Of a stretch of DNA of 64,000 bases, positions 36,288-49,800 are shown piece by piece. The position numbers and the translations under genes are program-made. This DNA comes from Sanderia malayensis. Taxonomy: Eukaryota; Cnidaria; Scyphozoa; Semaeostomeae; Pelagiidae. The DNA lies in the NCBI GenBank assembly GCA_013076295.1, contig RQOL01000876.1:1240001-1304000 (forward strand), in the 5' to 3' direction. The notes under the pieces were generated by a model. It saw only the letters and a list, made by a program, of their open reading frames with translations, was not told where the DNA came from and did no database searches. Within the stretch, counting starts at the first letter, position 1. Each line of letters begins with the position of its first letter.

Positions 36288-37886
36288 GAGCATTTGCTTC
36301 AGTTCAGTTCAGTGGGAATCGAGAATAATGACAACTTTATGTCACGTCTATATCTCGTATGTTTTGTCTTGATGTCAGGTCAAGATGTGGAGTGCAGCGA
36401 TCATATGAAAACAAAAGTCACTGCACCAAGAAAGATTCTACTCCTCGGGTTTTCGTTTTTGCCTGATAGAAATAAATAGTGTAATAATAAAGACAATCTT
36501 TATGCTTTTTAATATTTTGAAACAGTTGCAGCAGTAAAAAATAGCATAACTACGTGTAAATATCGAAAAAAAAGCTTGACGTATTCTAACATTAAGCTGG
36601 ACTGTTTTTGCAATTTGTGAAACAGATCTCAATTAAGTACAATGCAATATTATTTACTTGAAACAAAATATTTCCTTTTTTCAATTATTTTGTCTTACCC
36701 TGTTATATAAATATGTTTTATTGTGATTCATTTGATAATTGTTTTGTTTCTGGTATAATTTAAAATTTCACTTCATAATACAATGAGAAATAGAATTGTT
36801 CGCAGTTTATATTTATTTGTTATTCAAGTGAACTCTCACTTGTCCTCAATTTCTGGTGTTTTTATTTTCCCCTGAGAGATTTCTAAAGTTTTGATTTCCA
36901 ACCACATTGTTTTTAGTCACCACGCTTCGTGTCGTTGTTTCAGCCAGATGAAAAGAAAGGCCACTTTCTTTTTATATCAGCTGCCTTGTCAAAGTGAAAT
37001 GCCCGAAATATGGCTAATTTGCAGTGCTGCAGAATGCAATTTGAAGTAAATAATTCTTCTTACTTACAAGCCGACTGACTACTAGCAGGCAAGTTCAATA
37101 TTGATTATATATGTCGTTATTGCTCGTGTATTTAACTTGCAAGGCCATGGCTTTAGGAGCCAAGCTTTGTTACTCGTGTTTCAAAATGGCAACCCTGCGT
37201 GCTCTTCTTTTTATAATTTTATTTTACTGTATTTATCAATATCCATGTTAACATCTAAATTATAATATAACATAATACTAACATAATTTAACTAATAATA
37301 TAACTTTATTCTGCTTTGTTCGACTTAGGGCTTATATTAATTTTTAAACATTTCCGAGATTTTGTCTGCGATTACACGCTTTTTTATAAGAAACCGACTT
37401 CTGAGATGAGGAAAGAAACTGCAGAAAATGAAATATTCAAAACATTGTACAATACGACTGGCATATATGAGGCAGATAAAAATGCTTATCCAACTCCTTG
37501 AGCCATTTCGGTCATTTTTGGCGATAGTATTGCCAACTACATTAGTTAGAAAAATATGGTTTTGATTGAAATAATTTTTCTTAATGATTATGTAATTTTT
37601 ATCCCAGCAGTAGCTTTTTCTCAATTTGTTTTTTAAGAAACGCTTGGTAATAAAATCATGCAAAAAGTAAGGAAGCTTAAATTCTCATAAAAATAGCGTG
37701 CAGTCAACATTTCATTGTTTACAATACAACTTGATAAGTAAGCTTTAGATTAATGATGATATTCTCTCTGGACGATAAAATTGCGTGCATTTTTTACAAC
37801 TTTGTGTCATAAACGCAAGCCTTGTTGTCATTGGGAGCCGTTCTCGAAAAAGAGACTGCTGAAGATTTGTCCATCTAAAATGAAAA
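36288..37886. other. Spacer between convergent SLC22 and receptor genes
   Basis: 1.6 kb holding the SLC22 3' UTR and the receptor 3' flank. It is largely shared with the second block at 59992-62400. No further exons are seen. Confidence 0.6.
36471..36490 (+). terminator. Poly(A) signals of the SLC22 gene
   Basis: Two AATAAA motifs (36471-36476 and 36485-36490) lie about 190 bp after the SLC22 stop codon. The same pair is preserved in the duplicated block near 60045-60060, where no transporter coding sequence precedes it. Confidence 0.6.
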
Positions 37887-40800
37887 TCAAAATTTTAATT
37901 GGGGAAATATTTGAACAATGGTCAGGGGTAGCTTATTCTGTTGATGAATTAGGCCTGGTAGTCGGCGAGAAAGTTTATTATACATATATTTATCACTAGA
38001 CAATTTTGTTACATTTGCTCCCAGACTATCGTGCTTCACTAATTGACCCATTTGTTCTGGGTATTTTTCCAATTCTCCTTCATAAAGAGCAATGCGACCA
38101 CGTAATTGGCACATCTGAAAAAAATTATAATTACAATTACTTATTATTGGGATTTGTTCAAATTAGCAATTGAATCCATGAAATTCTAATGATATTTACA
38201 GGTTCATTGTTGAAATTTTGCGTCGATTTTTTGCGTCGTTCTTGAAACTTCTGAACTGCTTCTTTCACCTGCAACAACAGTTTAATAGGCCATTAGACAT
38301 TACCAGTTAGTGTGGCAGAGAGGAGGGTCGCTGTAGTATGACAAGTTATCCCATGTTAAAGGGCTACTCTCACCATATTTTTTTATTTCATTTCTGGGTA
38401 GTTTTTGAAGTAAAAACAGGTACTGCACTTTTTAAATTTCGAAATTCGCTCATTAACACCTCTTTTCACGGCTCTAAAAGTGCGATTTTCAGAAAAAAGT
38501 CGGGCAAAAAGAAAACTGGGGCGAGGCCGGTGTGACGTAGATGCCGGAACGCATGAAATTTATTTTATTGTGTTCAGTACCAATTCAATGTTTTGCATAT
38601 TATGGTCAAAACCAAGTCGTATTTAAAAAATTAAATCGTGCCACGAACTAGTTCAGGATCTGAGGAATCTGTTGATGCCTCGTTTATCATGAAAAGTGAG
38701 TTTTTTACAAAAATGAGGATGATTTGCTCACGCTTATGCTGCAAGCCGGCATGTTTTTCGACCTCAACGTCGCAGTCTCGAGCGAGCTTCACATACAGTC
38801 TTCAGTGGTGCGGGATAGTTTTAAACAACAATATGAATTCGAAATTTATTCAATTAAAGAGGAGCAAGCTCTCTTTCAACAATTTTTCGATAGAATTAAT
38901 AGTATGGAAAATTGGTGAGCTCTTATCTATGCATTTATAAGATTTAAACCAAATCGGGTCAGTTAAAAATTGCTAAATTGTAAAATTGCTAGGCCGAACA
39001 GGTTCTGGCACGGGTAAAGCAGAATTCCGCTATTTTGGATTAATAATGCATGAAAATAACCCTATTTGTCTTATCTGGTGTGTATTTGAAGCAGCAGCTC
39101 ATATTTTGGTATTATTTCAAGTGTAGTTATGGTCATAGCTGTGTAGAAAAACTCGAAGATTTCGAAGATTTCACAAGTTCAATGTGAACTCGAAGAAAAA
39201 CTTTCCAGCACAATGTTGGGCTTCATACTGGTGTTCTAGTTTTGATCATATTGTCTGACTTTGTCAACAATATACACCTTTACTTTGCCTTAGGTTTCAA
39301 TGTAATCACCAAGGTATATAATTTATAACAAGAACTCCATGGTTATGTCAACCAAACAATTTCAATTTGAGCAATTTTTTAACAGTGCATCACTTTAGCA
39401 TTTCAATATCTTTGACAAAAACCCAAGTAGTAAAGACAAAAATAATCCATAATTATCTTGCTAAAACCAAGCACACGGCAAAACTTGATAAAATAGATTA
39501 TAGAACTGATGGAAACGATAAACAATCACGAATAGTTGGTTGTTTATAACGCAACGCAAATGAAAGGAAGGAAGAGGTTGAGTGATGAACAGATAACAAC
39601 GTGAGGCGTGGGAATACTGGAAAAATCCATTGTCACTGCATCAGCTTTGGGGTCAATTTTCAGCCCTTAACAATGCCGAAAATTAAAAAAAAAACACACG
39701 GGGAGATGTCAATAAGCTTTGTAATGATGGTGTTGAAGTGGTTTGAAAAAACATTTGTATTTATCATTGAAAACAAGGGAGAAAACCGGACGCGACGTTG
39801 ATTTTTCCATACTGAAGCCAAAGAGAGAAGTTTTTTTGCGTTCCGGCATCTACGTCACACAACCTCGGCCCAGATCGTTTCATGTTGCGCGACATTTTCA
39901 GAAATGGCCTGAAAATCGCACTTTTGGAGCCGTGAAAAGAGGTGTTAATGAGCGAATTTTGAAATTTAAAAAATGCAGTACCTGTTTTTACGTCAAAAAC
40001 TACCCAAAAATGAAATAAAAAAATATGGTGAGAGTAGCCCTTTAAGGCCTTACAATTTTCTCTGTGGCCCAGTCGAATCGACAAGAATCGCGTAGTGAAA
40101 AGGTGAAAAATGAAAAGGTATTTTGGGGGACAGTGAACTCTATATAAAGGGACTTCTTATATAGAGCTCACTGTGTTGGGATGAACCATTATTTACCTGG
40201 GGGTCTGTAAAACAATGCATGATGGGGAAGAGTAAACCCTGTAAAATTGAAAATGCATTTTTATGTTGACAGAGTGAAATTATATGTTCTCAAGACTTGA
40301 ATTTAGATCGATTATTTAATGTGTTTACTTATTTTAAATGATTATATAAATTGAATATTGTCAAACGTACAACAACACATCCATTGATTATGATGTAAAG
40401 ATAGCCAATCACAACAGGGCTGCTTTCGATAACAAAACCAAGTATTTCTGTTACACCAAGTATTGGTATTAGCGTCATAAATGCTTTTGTTGTGGATCTG
40501 AAAGAAGAAGAGGGAAATTTCTGGCCCAAGTCTTGCAAACATGTGTGAAGTGAACGACAACTTAATTGTCGTACTTCTGTATTATGTTCCATACTTATTC
40601 AAACTAATAGATACGATTACTATTTTCATAAATTGCGTTTATTAAATTGTCGGGCTTCAGACAAGGCGTTAATGTAGATACATGTTTAAAAATGTGGCGT
40701 TTAATAATTTTTTGTTAAATTAAGAGGCGTTTATTAGAAAGAAATACGTTTTATATTGGAAGCATTACTGTGTTTGCAAGATTGACAGAAGGAGAGATAG

Positions 40801-43800
40801 GTGAACCTGAGTTTTTGAGGTGATGTCTTCAAGCGCTGAGATGAAGAAATGCTTTTGAGGGTAGACCAAAGAATCAAATAAAAAAGCACGAAGTTGACCT
40901 GAAAATAAAAACAAATTGCAATGATGCTTAATATGAAATTAATTTGCCAAACACAGAGCAGAAGCAGATAAGAATTTGAGCTTTTGGTGAGGTCGGGTTG
41001 ATGCATGATTTATTGATATTATGAAAACAATGGATTTGTATAATTTAGCTACGTTCCTTGAAGTATGAAAATAGTTGTTTTTGCAATACATTTTGGCGTA
41101 GAATTCAATTAGATATATTTGGACATGAATGATGGTAAATGAATGACGAAAGCTTTTTCATACCCCGAGGAGAATTCCAACAGGACCTCTGATAAACCAT
41201 CCAATTGTTCCCAACGAAATGCATCTAAAATGTATCGATGAAACAAATTTTTGTAGCTAGCAGTTGAAATTTTTAATGAATTTGAAACAGTTAAATAAAA
41301 ATGAAGAACTGATGAAACATACCCAGGACTTAGCAAAAAGGCATCCGGTTTAGACGCAATTGCAACGACAAACGATAAAAGCGGCAATCCTTGGAGAAAC
41401 AAGACGATTAAAGCGATTAGCAAGTTATTGATATCACTATTAGTTTGGTTGAAATTGGTAATTGCTGAAAGTTGACGGTACAAGTCACTTCAATTTACTT
41501 CTGGCCTGTAGTCGAGAACATTGTAATATGGTTTTTTAAGTAAAAAAGACAATGTTGTTATTAGTTATTTTGAAGCTTGCATTTGAGTCATTACAAATTC
41601 TGTTCAAAGCTACCGTAAGCCCTCGATTGAGCCCCCAGAGGCTTAATCAAGGGCTCGTTCGAGGTGGGGGGGGGGGCTTATTCTGTATAAATTTATCCCA
41701 ACAAATTTAGACGGTTTAATTTCGAACGTTAAATTTTTGGGCAAAAAATTTCGGGCAAAATCTAAGACTCAAAGGATATTTGGATAACATCTTAAAGGCT
41801 CATAACACAACAAAACAATGAGAGCTTTAACAAAAGACTAATGATTGAGAAAGACTAATGATTGAGTATATGAATACAGTTCTAGTTTGTATTAAAATCA
41901 AGGATAGTCTTGACAATAAAACTGGGGAATTCTCAGATGAACTATTTCCAAAAGAGGAAACTGCTGCTATAAGACATACCCCAGCCAATTGCAGCATAAA
42001 CTTTGTGGTTCGTCCATCTTGTTTGGAACACAAGGACTATGACGTTGAATAAATTGATACCCTCAACAAGCATCCAGGAAAATGTTGCCATTGAAGTGCA
42101 GTATTGAAGAATAAGAAATGTTGTGCAGATACCCTAAATAAAACAAATACAGCTTCAATCATAGCGAAAAAGACAAACTGAAAAGGATTCCAGCTGCATC
42201 ATGAAACAGTTTCAAAAACAAGATTCGTGCACAGATATTTTAATTAGTGCCTTCAATGGTGTGGGAGGCAGAAGAGGACGTAGGGGGGAACGGGTCCCTT
42301 CTATTTTTGCAAGAATTGCCCCTCTCTATATTAACCATGTCAGGTGTAGAGCACTTTTTATTGTTGTGCCCTCTACTTTTTGGTATGCTCCAGCGTCTCT
42401 GGTGTATTCAATGACTTGTTACATCGAATTTTCAAAATATTTTGTCTTTGTTGTCGTCACAGCTGCCATGACATAAAACGGAGGTCACCGTAAAATTATA
42501 TTATTTGTTTATCTTTGGAATAGTTGATAAACTCTCACCCTTTTTTTCTTTAAATCTCGTTCAATCCAGCTTCCAATTACATAAATAAAAGATGAAATCG
42601 CTCTTGCAACAAATAGGTTCTTGTGGATAAAAAGTTTTGTTGTCGAGGGAACACTGTAATGAACAAAAATAATTTAACTGCTGCTATGGATATTTAGATA
42701 AAAAGAATAAAAGACTGTGACATAAAAACCATTGAAACTGTTTTCAGGCACTTGAGTGAGAAGCACCAAAGTAGAGTAAGAGAATTGACGCAAACTTAGG
42801 CCTTGACGTAGCTTCATATACCAGCGTAAATTACACAGGACATTTTCCTTTTATTATCCATTGTTGTTGCATATATATGATTCAAGCTTCGATACATTGG
42901 CTATTGCTTTGCTAACTTCTTTTGAATACAAAGGTTTTGAGTTATAAACAGGTCTCTTAGATATAATGCAAACAAAACATTTGCATTTCCTGTTTTCTGC
43001 ATTATTGAGGTTTCACTGTATTTATTTGAGATATAAAACATTGTTTCATCACAATATACTCACTTAAATCCAAATAGTAAGATTACAGCTATTATCAATG
43101 CCAGTAGTGAGATCATTGCAAAGCTAATGTTCATGATGAGTTGTACTCTAACATGAGTAGCAACGGCCTTTTTCTTTACTTTCAATTTAACTTGGACAAC
43201 CCGAGCCTGTAAGAAAGTCGAGTATATTTTCCAATTTCACTGCGATTGAATGTGTTCATTTGTTATCAAATCATTGAGTTTGCCTAAGCACTTAAAAAGT
43301 CATACTTTAATCGGAGAAACTTTCGCGAGATAAACTTTCACGAGGCGAAAAACTCGCGAAATTTTTTGGACAAACTTTCGCGAATTTACAAATTGAAAAA
43401 ATTTTGCGAGATAAGCCTTCGCGAATAGAGAAATTATGTAAAATATTTTAACATATTTCTGCACATTTGAACAGGTTTTACAGATATAACTGGTCAAATT
43501 TTCGCGAATGTGACTCTTAGAAAAATTTCGCGAGATATATTTTCGCGAATTGCAATTTTGAAAAAATTCGCGCGTCAAACTTTCGCGAAAATGGCCAAAA
43601 TTTGCGAAATTCGCGAAAGTTTATCTCGCGAAAGTTTCTCCGATTAAAGTATGTATCTCTTCACGCAAGGCCCATTATAGTAAGCTCATTAGAAACAACT
43701 AACAAGCAAATATTATTGCATAAACAAACATACTTCAATTGATTGGTTTCTCGTATTTGTTTCATTAGATAAGCCCAACATTGTGATTCCAGGCTGGGGT

Positions 43801-46800
43801 CCATGTTCCTTAAAAATAAACACACAGTTAACGCAAGAAACAGAGAACTCTGATCAAATCTTTGCAATGGAGAATTGGACAAGAGTATAAAATAGTCAAA
43901 TTATTGAATTTGCTTGACCACCTAAAATGCTATATGTGTATCTTTTCACGCAAGGCTCATCATAGTAAGCTCATTAGAAACAACTAACAAGCAAATATTA
44001 TTGTATAAACATACTTTAATTGATTGATTTCTTTTGTCTGTTCCTTTAGAAAAGCCTAACACAGTGATTCCAGGCTGGGGTCCTCCACGTCCCTTATAAA
44101 CAAAACACAATTAACGCAAGCAACCGAGAACTCTGACCAAATCTTTGCAATGGAGAATTGGGTAAGAGAATAAAATAACCAAATCATTGAGTTTGCTTAA
44201 CCACTGAAAAGGTTATATGAGAACCTCTCCACGCAAGGCCTATTATAGTAAGCTCATTAGAAATAGCTAACAGGCAAAATTTATTGTAATAAACATACTT
44301 CAATTGATTGGTTTCTCGTATTTGTTTCATTAGATAAGCTAATCACCGTGATTTCAGGCTAGGGTTCATGTTCCTTAAAAACAAACACACAGTTAACGCA
44401 AAAAACAGAGAACTCTGATCAAATCTTTGCAATGGAGAATTGGAAAAGAGTATAAAATAGTCAAATTATTGAATTTGCTTGACCACCTAAAAGATACACT
44501 GGCTTTCTCATTGTCGGCAGTCAGATATAGCTATTTGATTCCTCCAGTTGATTACATACCTTTTCTTCTTGTAGAGAATCGATGTCTATGCCTTGAAAGA
44601 TATATTCCTGAGGAAGAAATGTAGGCTTATTAACTCAGTAATTTGTAATCTTGTACTACCCCTCATCTTCTCGAAAACAAGTTTTGAATGGAAGCAAAGA
44701 AGCTTTCGTTACATCTAAATAATATTAAGTCAAAAAATTGTTCAGTAAAGCAGCTCATGTAGCGATATTTTTTGGAAGTTACTTGGAAAAACGTTAGTTC
44801 ATGGTTTTATATTGTTTTTGACACTGATCAATGATAAGAAGTCCTGTTCGAAGTTTCTGATCCAAGGATCGAAGAGAAATAGAAAATTTGATTTACTTCA
44901 AAATAAAAATGGATTTTTTATTTACATCAGGAAATAAGATGTCTTGTAAGAAATAAGAATGATATTCTGACCATATATCGGGGAATGGGCGAGCGCTGAA
45001 AGAAGAAAGATGTAAACGTTTATTAAAATTGATCACGGATGCTCATGGTTAAGTGTAACTTGCATAAACCTGACTACATACGCCCATACAACTTTAATTT
45101 CAAAATCAATAGAGCTTGTCAAGGCTCTCGAAGCAACAATAAGAACATTAAAGACAAGGCTATCTTTAAAACAATCCGGAATACCCTGTACTTTTGCACG
45201 AAATCGAATACAATCTCAGGACAAGGGACACCGTTCTACCTCCCAGCACATCCACTGCGGCCATCGGTAGCATACTCTAGAATAGCATAACCAGATGTGA
45301 TAAAGAGCAGCGGAACAATAGCTTCCTTTAAGCATGGGCTGGCGAGGAATGCAATTGCAAGTTATGATTTTTATTGTAAATATCCTTATAGTTATGTTAA
45401 ATAGTTAAAAAAAAATTATTGTTATTCCCTATTCCGGACTCCGGATTCCAGATTCAGTGTTTTAAAAATAACCTTACGGACAAGGTCCCGTGTAACTTTC
45501 TAGATTTTCATCGCAAATCGCAAACCCAACGCTAAAATGTCTAAGAAATATTGTAAATTTGCATGAAAAAGAAAAATGTCAAAATGATATGCTTACTGAC
45601 GTCTGCGAGTGCGTGAAAATTTAATACCATATTTTTCAATGAAAAAGTCGAATATGAGAGACAATCCGTAATGTAGCTGATTGGGAAGGAAATAAAAGGT
45701 TGAATTCTTTAAATTAGCTCATGTAGTATGTGGCTACTCTTGTGTCATTAAGATATAAATCAAGTTGCTTACATATGGATCAGCTTCTTTGCAAAATCGA
45801 GGTGCCTGCCAGATGTTGTAAATAGCCTATGGGGATAAATTAAGAAGACTTTTTAAATGAATCAAATATCCCCAATATCTTCATGTTCAAACAAGGATTG
45901 GGATATCACATTCAAATAACATTTGTATAACATGACGAATTTCTGTTCTTAACAAATAAAAACGTATTACTAAAGTCTGAAACCAATTTTAACAATCAAG
46001 TCATCGCAAATGATTAATACCAGCAAACCATAATGTTGGTGCTACGGAGGCAACAAATTTTTTTGTCCTGTTTTTGTTTGTTGAGTTAGGAACAATTGGA
46101 TTGATTTTCAGACGTCCTGTTTTAATTCTTTTTGGGGCATAACAAAGTCATCCTTTTTCATTTACCAACAATCTTGTCCAAATATATTTAATTGAATTTT
46201 ACGCCAAAATGTATTGCAAGAACAACTGTTTTCATATTTCAAGCAAAGACATAACACATTAATTACGTTTGATGCATAACATTTATTATGTATCAATTAA
46301 CAATATAATTTATTGTTTTCCTCTCTCACCTGGCTAAAAGATGTAAGGTTGGACATTTCATACGTGGTTCTTTTGATATCAACATATGAAACTCTATTTA
46401 TCAGCACCATGGCCAGTTGTATTGATCTTTTTTGGCTGACGGCGTCAACAGAGTAATTGTATAATTGCCATGCATCTTCTCTCAACATCACTGCAGATAG
46501 TTCCTTTAAAAAAGTCATAATTCTCACATGACATTGTTAAGCAAAACTTAAGGTGGAACGAGGAAAATTTCCATGTCTGTGTTCAAAATAGTTGTTGCAA
46601 AGCAATCCATTTTCTTAAAAAACTTTTGTCATGATATTAGCTACGCTTACAGAGACGGGCTTCGCTAAATGGGGTGAGGGGGGTTCAAACGCCGCTGCAC
46701 TCCCACCCCCCCCCAATCTTTTGTCAGTCGGTACAACAAATAATTCATCGGAAAATGATGAAATTTTACGACCGTCTTGCTTTGTTTTGCACTCAGCGTA

Positions 46801-49800
46801 TTTTCAATAAAACGAGTATATGATTGTTAGCATAGAAGTTTATTGCAGAGGAAATAAACGTTAGCTAATGCTAAAAATCTAATGCTACATGATCAAATTA
46901 AAATGCAGGAGTTTGCTTCAATTTGAGAATTGACAGAATATGGGAGTTTTGGAAACTAAACTAGAAACTAAGCCACGCCCTCCTAACGACAACGCCTTGA
47001 AGTCACGCTCTGCTCTCGGCAAATCTCAACTTTGTGCCCCCTCCCAAAATGTTAAAACTGAATTTCTACCCCTATTGTTGTCGGTTCTTTTCTTGTGTAT
47101 TGACATTGACAATAATCCAGCTTTGGCCAAAATGTTTCACCTGACTCTCTCATGGTGCAGGTTCTCCGTAGCACACCTTAAAAAATAATGCATGTCGTCA
47201 TTCCAAAGTTCATTTTATTCGGGTGTTTCTGCCTTCGTCGACGTCATCAATAGATTCTACTAAGCTGTGACATTTAATTCGTTGTCAAATCAACTCTTTC
47301 TTATATGTTGCTGCTATTCACATTTGATAAGAAGCACGTTGTCAAAAGTTAAGAGCAAACACAACGACCAAAGGAGACATACCTAATGAGACAATTCCAA
47401 TAAGACAATAAATTTCCATGAATAATCATGACAAATTTATGTCAAAATATGATGTTGCGATTCGTGTAGTATTGGAATTGTCTTGATACAAATAACAACA
47501 TTGAATATGTCTATTTTGGTTCTCGTGTTATTGCTCTAAATTCCTCACATAACATTTATACGCCTTTCTACTGACTCATCTATTAAACATATAGAGATTG
47601 TTGGCATTTGGCTACCTTTCCAGTGTTGGTTCACATGAAAGCAGGGGAGATATTTTGTAACATTGACTGCCGATCGTCTCCAAATAAACGTCTTCTTCAT
47701 GACTGTTTCAGCAATTGATTTACAATAATCTATAAGTAAAGATGCCGGTGATAAATTAACGAATAACTCAAAACATTGAAGTTTTAATATCTCAACTTTC
47801 TTTTTCCCTTTTGATCTCTACCTGTTTCCGTGCGCTTAAAATTTTCGATTTCAAATTAATTGATTCAGACAATTATTTTATCAAGGTACGGCTATATAGC
47901 GAAGCCCTTTGTAAAGTGAAGGTTCTGTGGCTAACAAGTTACCAGGTTGTGATAAAGTAATCCACAACAAGGTGATGTACCATACGGAATGCCTCGTGTG
48001 TAAATAAGTAAGTAAATTTATTAAATTTATCGTTGTTGTTGTTGTAACTTTATTTTCCATCGAATTTACAATTTCTAGTCTACTATATACATTGCAGATG
48101 TATATACATGTAAACTAATCTAAATCGATGTTACATACATTAATTAATTAAAACAAAGTAATAAAAAATTTTTAATTATTCATTTACAATAAAACGACAG
48201 GCATTGCAATTGCATGTTGGGCCACTCCATTGTGTTATTAGGGTTTTGAAAGTATTAAGATTTTCTGCAGATTTGAGCTCGTTTGGCAAACAGTTCCAAA
48301 CTTGTGGTCCTAAGAATTTTAGGCTATTTGAGCCAAACGTGACTTGGTTCGGTCTATAATGAACAAGATTATTTGGATTCCGCATTGAATAGTTAGAGGT
48401 TCTGATCTGAAAAATATCTTTCATGAAAGGAGGATTCAGGTCATTCAAAGTATCGTAAATAAATATTTATTGAAAAGCATTGACAAGGTTTTATTAAAAA
48501 TATTATGATGCTTACAAGTTGAGCAGTGAGCTTCATCCGTGTTATTTTCGCAATCATTCACTCCGTCGCAATCTTGTTCGCGTAAGATCAGTTTTGTTTC
48601 ACCTTTGCACATTTTATAGACATTACCGTATTTACGAAAGAAGCTTTCTTTGTCTGAAACGAAAAAAATCAGGGTTTGCGAATAAAATTGTGTTTCACTT
48701 CATCCATGTCAGTACACGAATAATTGCAACCATTTGCAAGCCACGATGAGCCGATTGGGGGATTCATGTAACAATTCAAACGAACATCTCTTTGGCAATC
48801 TGTAAGAAACAATCAAGTCAAAGCAAAGAATATTTATGTTTGTTGTTAAGCTTTATTTCTGGGTATACATGTATGGCTGATACCTTTTGAAACATTTTGG
48901 GCAATTTCGTTGCATGAATTGCTTGATAAACACGTCATATATGCATATCCAGTGAAGATCCCATTCAACCAAACCACATACTTGCAACTTATTACGTTTG
49001 TATTAGAGCAGAAGCAGCTCATGCAGAAAGGCATATCTCCAAAGCCAACGAAAGAAGTCTTTCCATTTTCTATTTGTTGATTCTGAAACGTGCAGCCTGA
49101 AGAACGAAAAATATTTTATTTACCATAATCAATTAGTTTCGATTTTAATCAGCTAATGAGCTAACAAATGTAGATGCGGTAGATGTGGAAAGTCCGGTTG
49201 ATAAAATTAATGACCATGTGTGGCAGAAATTAATGGGGAGGGGGAATTAACAAATTTCATCAATTTATGAAAATATATCAGCTCTAAGTTACATTTTGGG
49301 ACTTATTGGCAAAACGCCCCCCCCCCCTTGGGCCCATTGTTGCTATGAGCCTCGTTGAATGCACGTTGTGGATTTACTAACGTGGATTCTTTTTCCTCAA
49401 GCTTAAGGAATAGAGCTTGTTTAAGACAAATGTTTTTCAAGATAAAGTTGGAGTTGGGCAACCTGATCTGTGGTTATGATGTTTTAGGGGCAGATCGCAG
49501 AAACATGTTCATGGCTATACTCTTAAATATCAACTGACTAACCAAACACCTGAAAGAGATTACAAGGGCTGATTGCATACGGGACTTAACGTACATAGGG
49601 GACATAATTTACATGAGCATTACAGTGGTCAGCAAATTGTGGCTATTACTAAAAGCGGGAACGGGGAACGACCGGGGAACGGAATAACCTGGGAACGACC
49701 GGGGAACGGTCGGGGAACCGTCGGGGAACGGTCGGGGAACCGTCGGGGAACCGTCGGGGAACGGAAGTATGAAACCGTTTGAAATTTATAAGTTTTTACA

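Larger units (their letters stand above)
36305..41235. repeat. Segmental duplication, left copy
   Basis: From just after the SLC22 stop codon to at least the receptor TM4 exon, this block matches 58757-64000 in the same orientation. Shared landmarks are the AAGATTCTACTCCT poly(A) region, the stretch GCAAGGCCATGGCTTTAGGA, the receptor exons and the intron hairpin. The TM6-TM7 exon differs at seven of 127 bases by my count. Gaps in the alignment coincide with transposon insertions: 38360-40041 here, 58882-59989 and 60894-61333 in the other copy. Confidence 0.88.

Noticed and set aside
45039..45290. 83-codon plus-strand frame in the receptor region
   Set aside because: No recognisable domain, opposite strand to the receptor, no matching splice partners.
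46940..47188. Candidate missing receptor exon or separate gene
   Set aside because: The plus-strand frame has no homology I know, and the minus strand shows no phase 1 to 0 exon linking 47616 with 46503.
49655..49762. GC-rich repeat array that could be taken for a CRISPR or satellite
   Set aside because: Units are 12 bp with no unique spacers, lie in inverted arms of a transposon, and the host is an animal.
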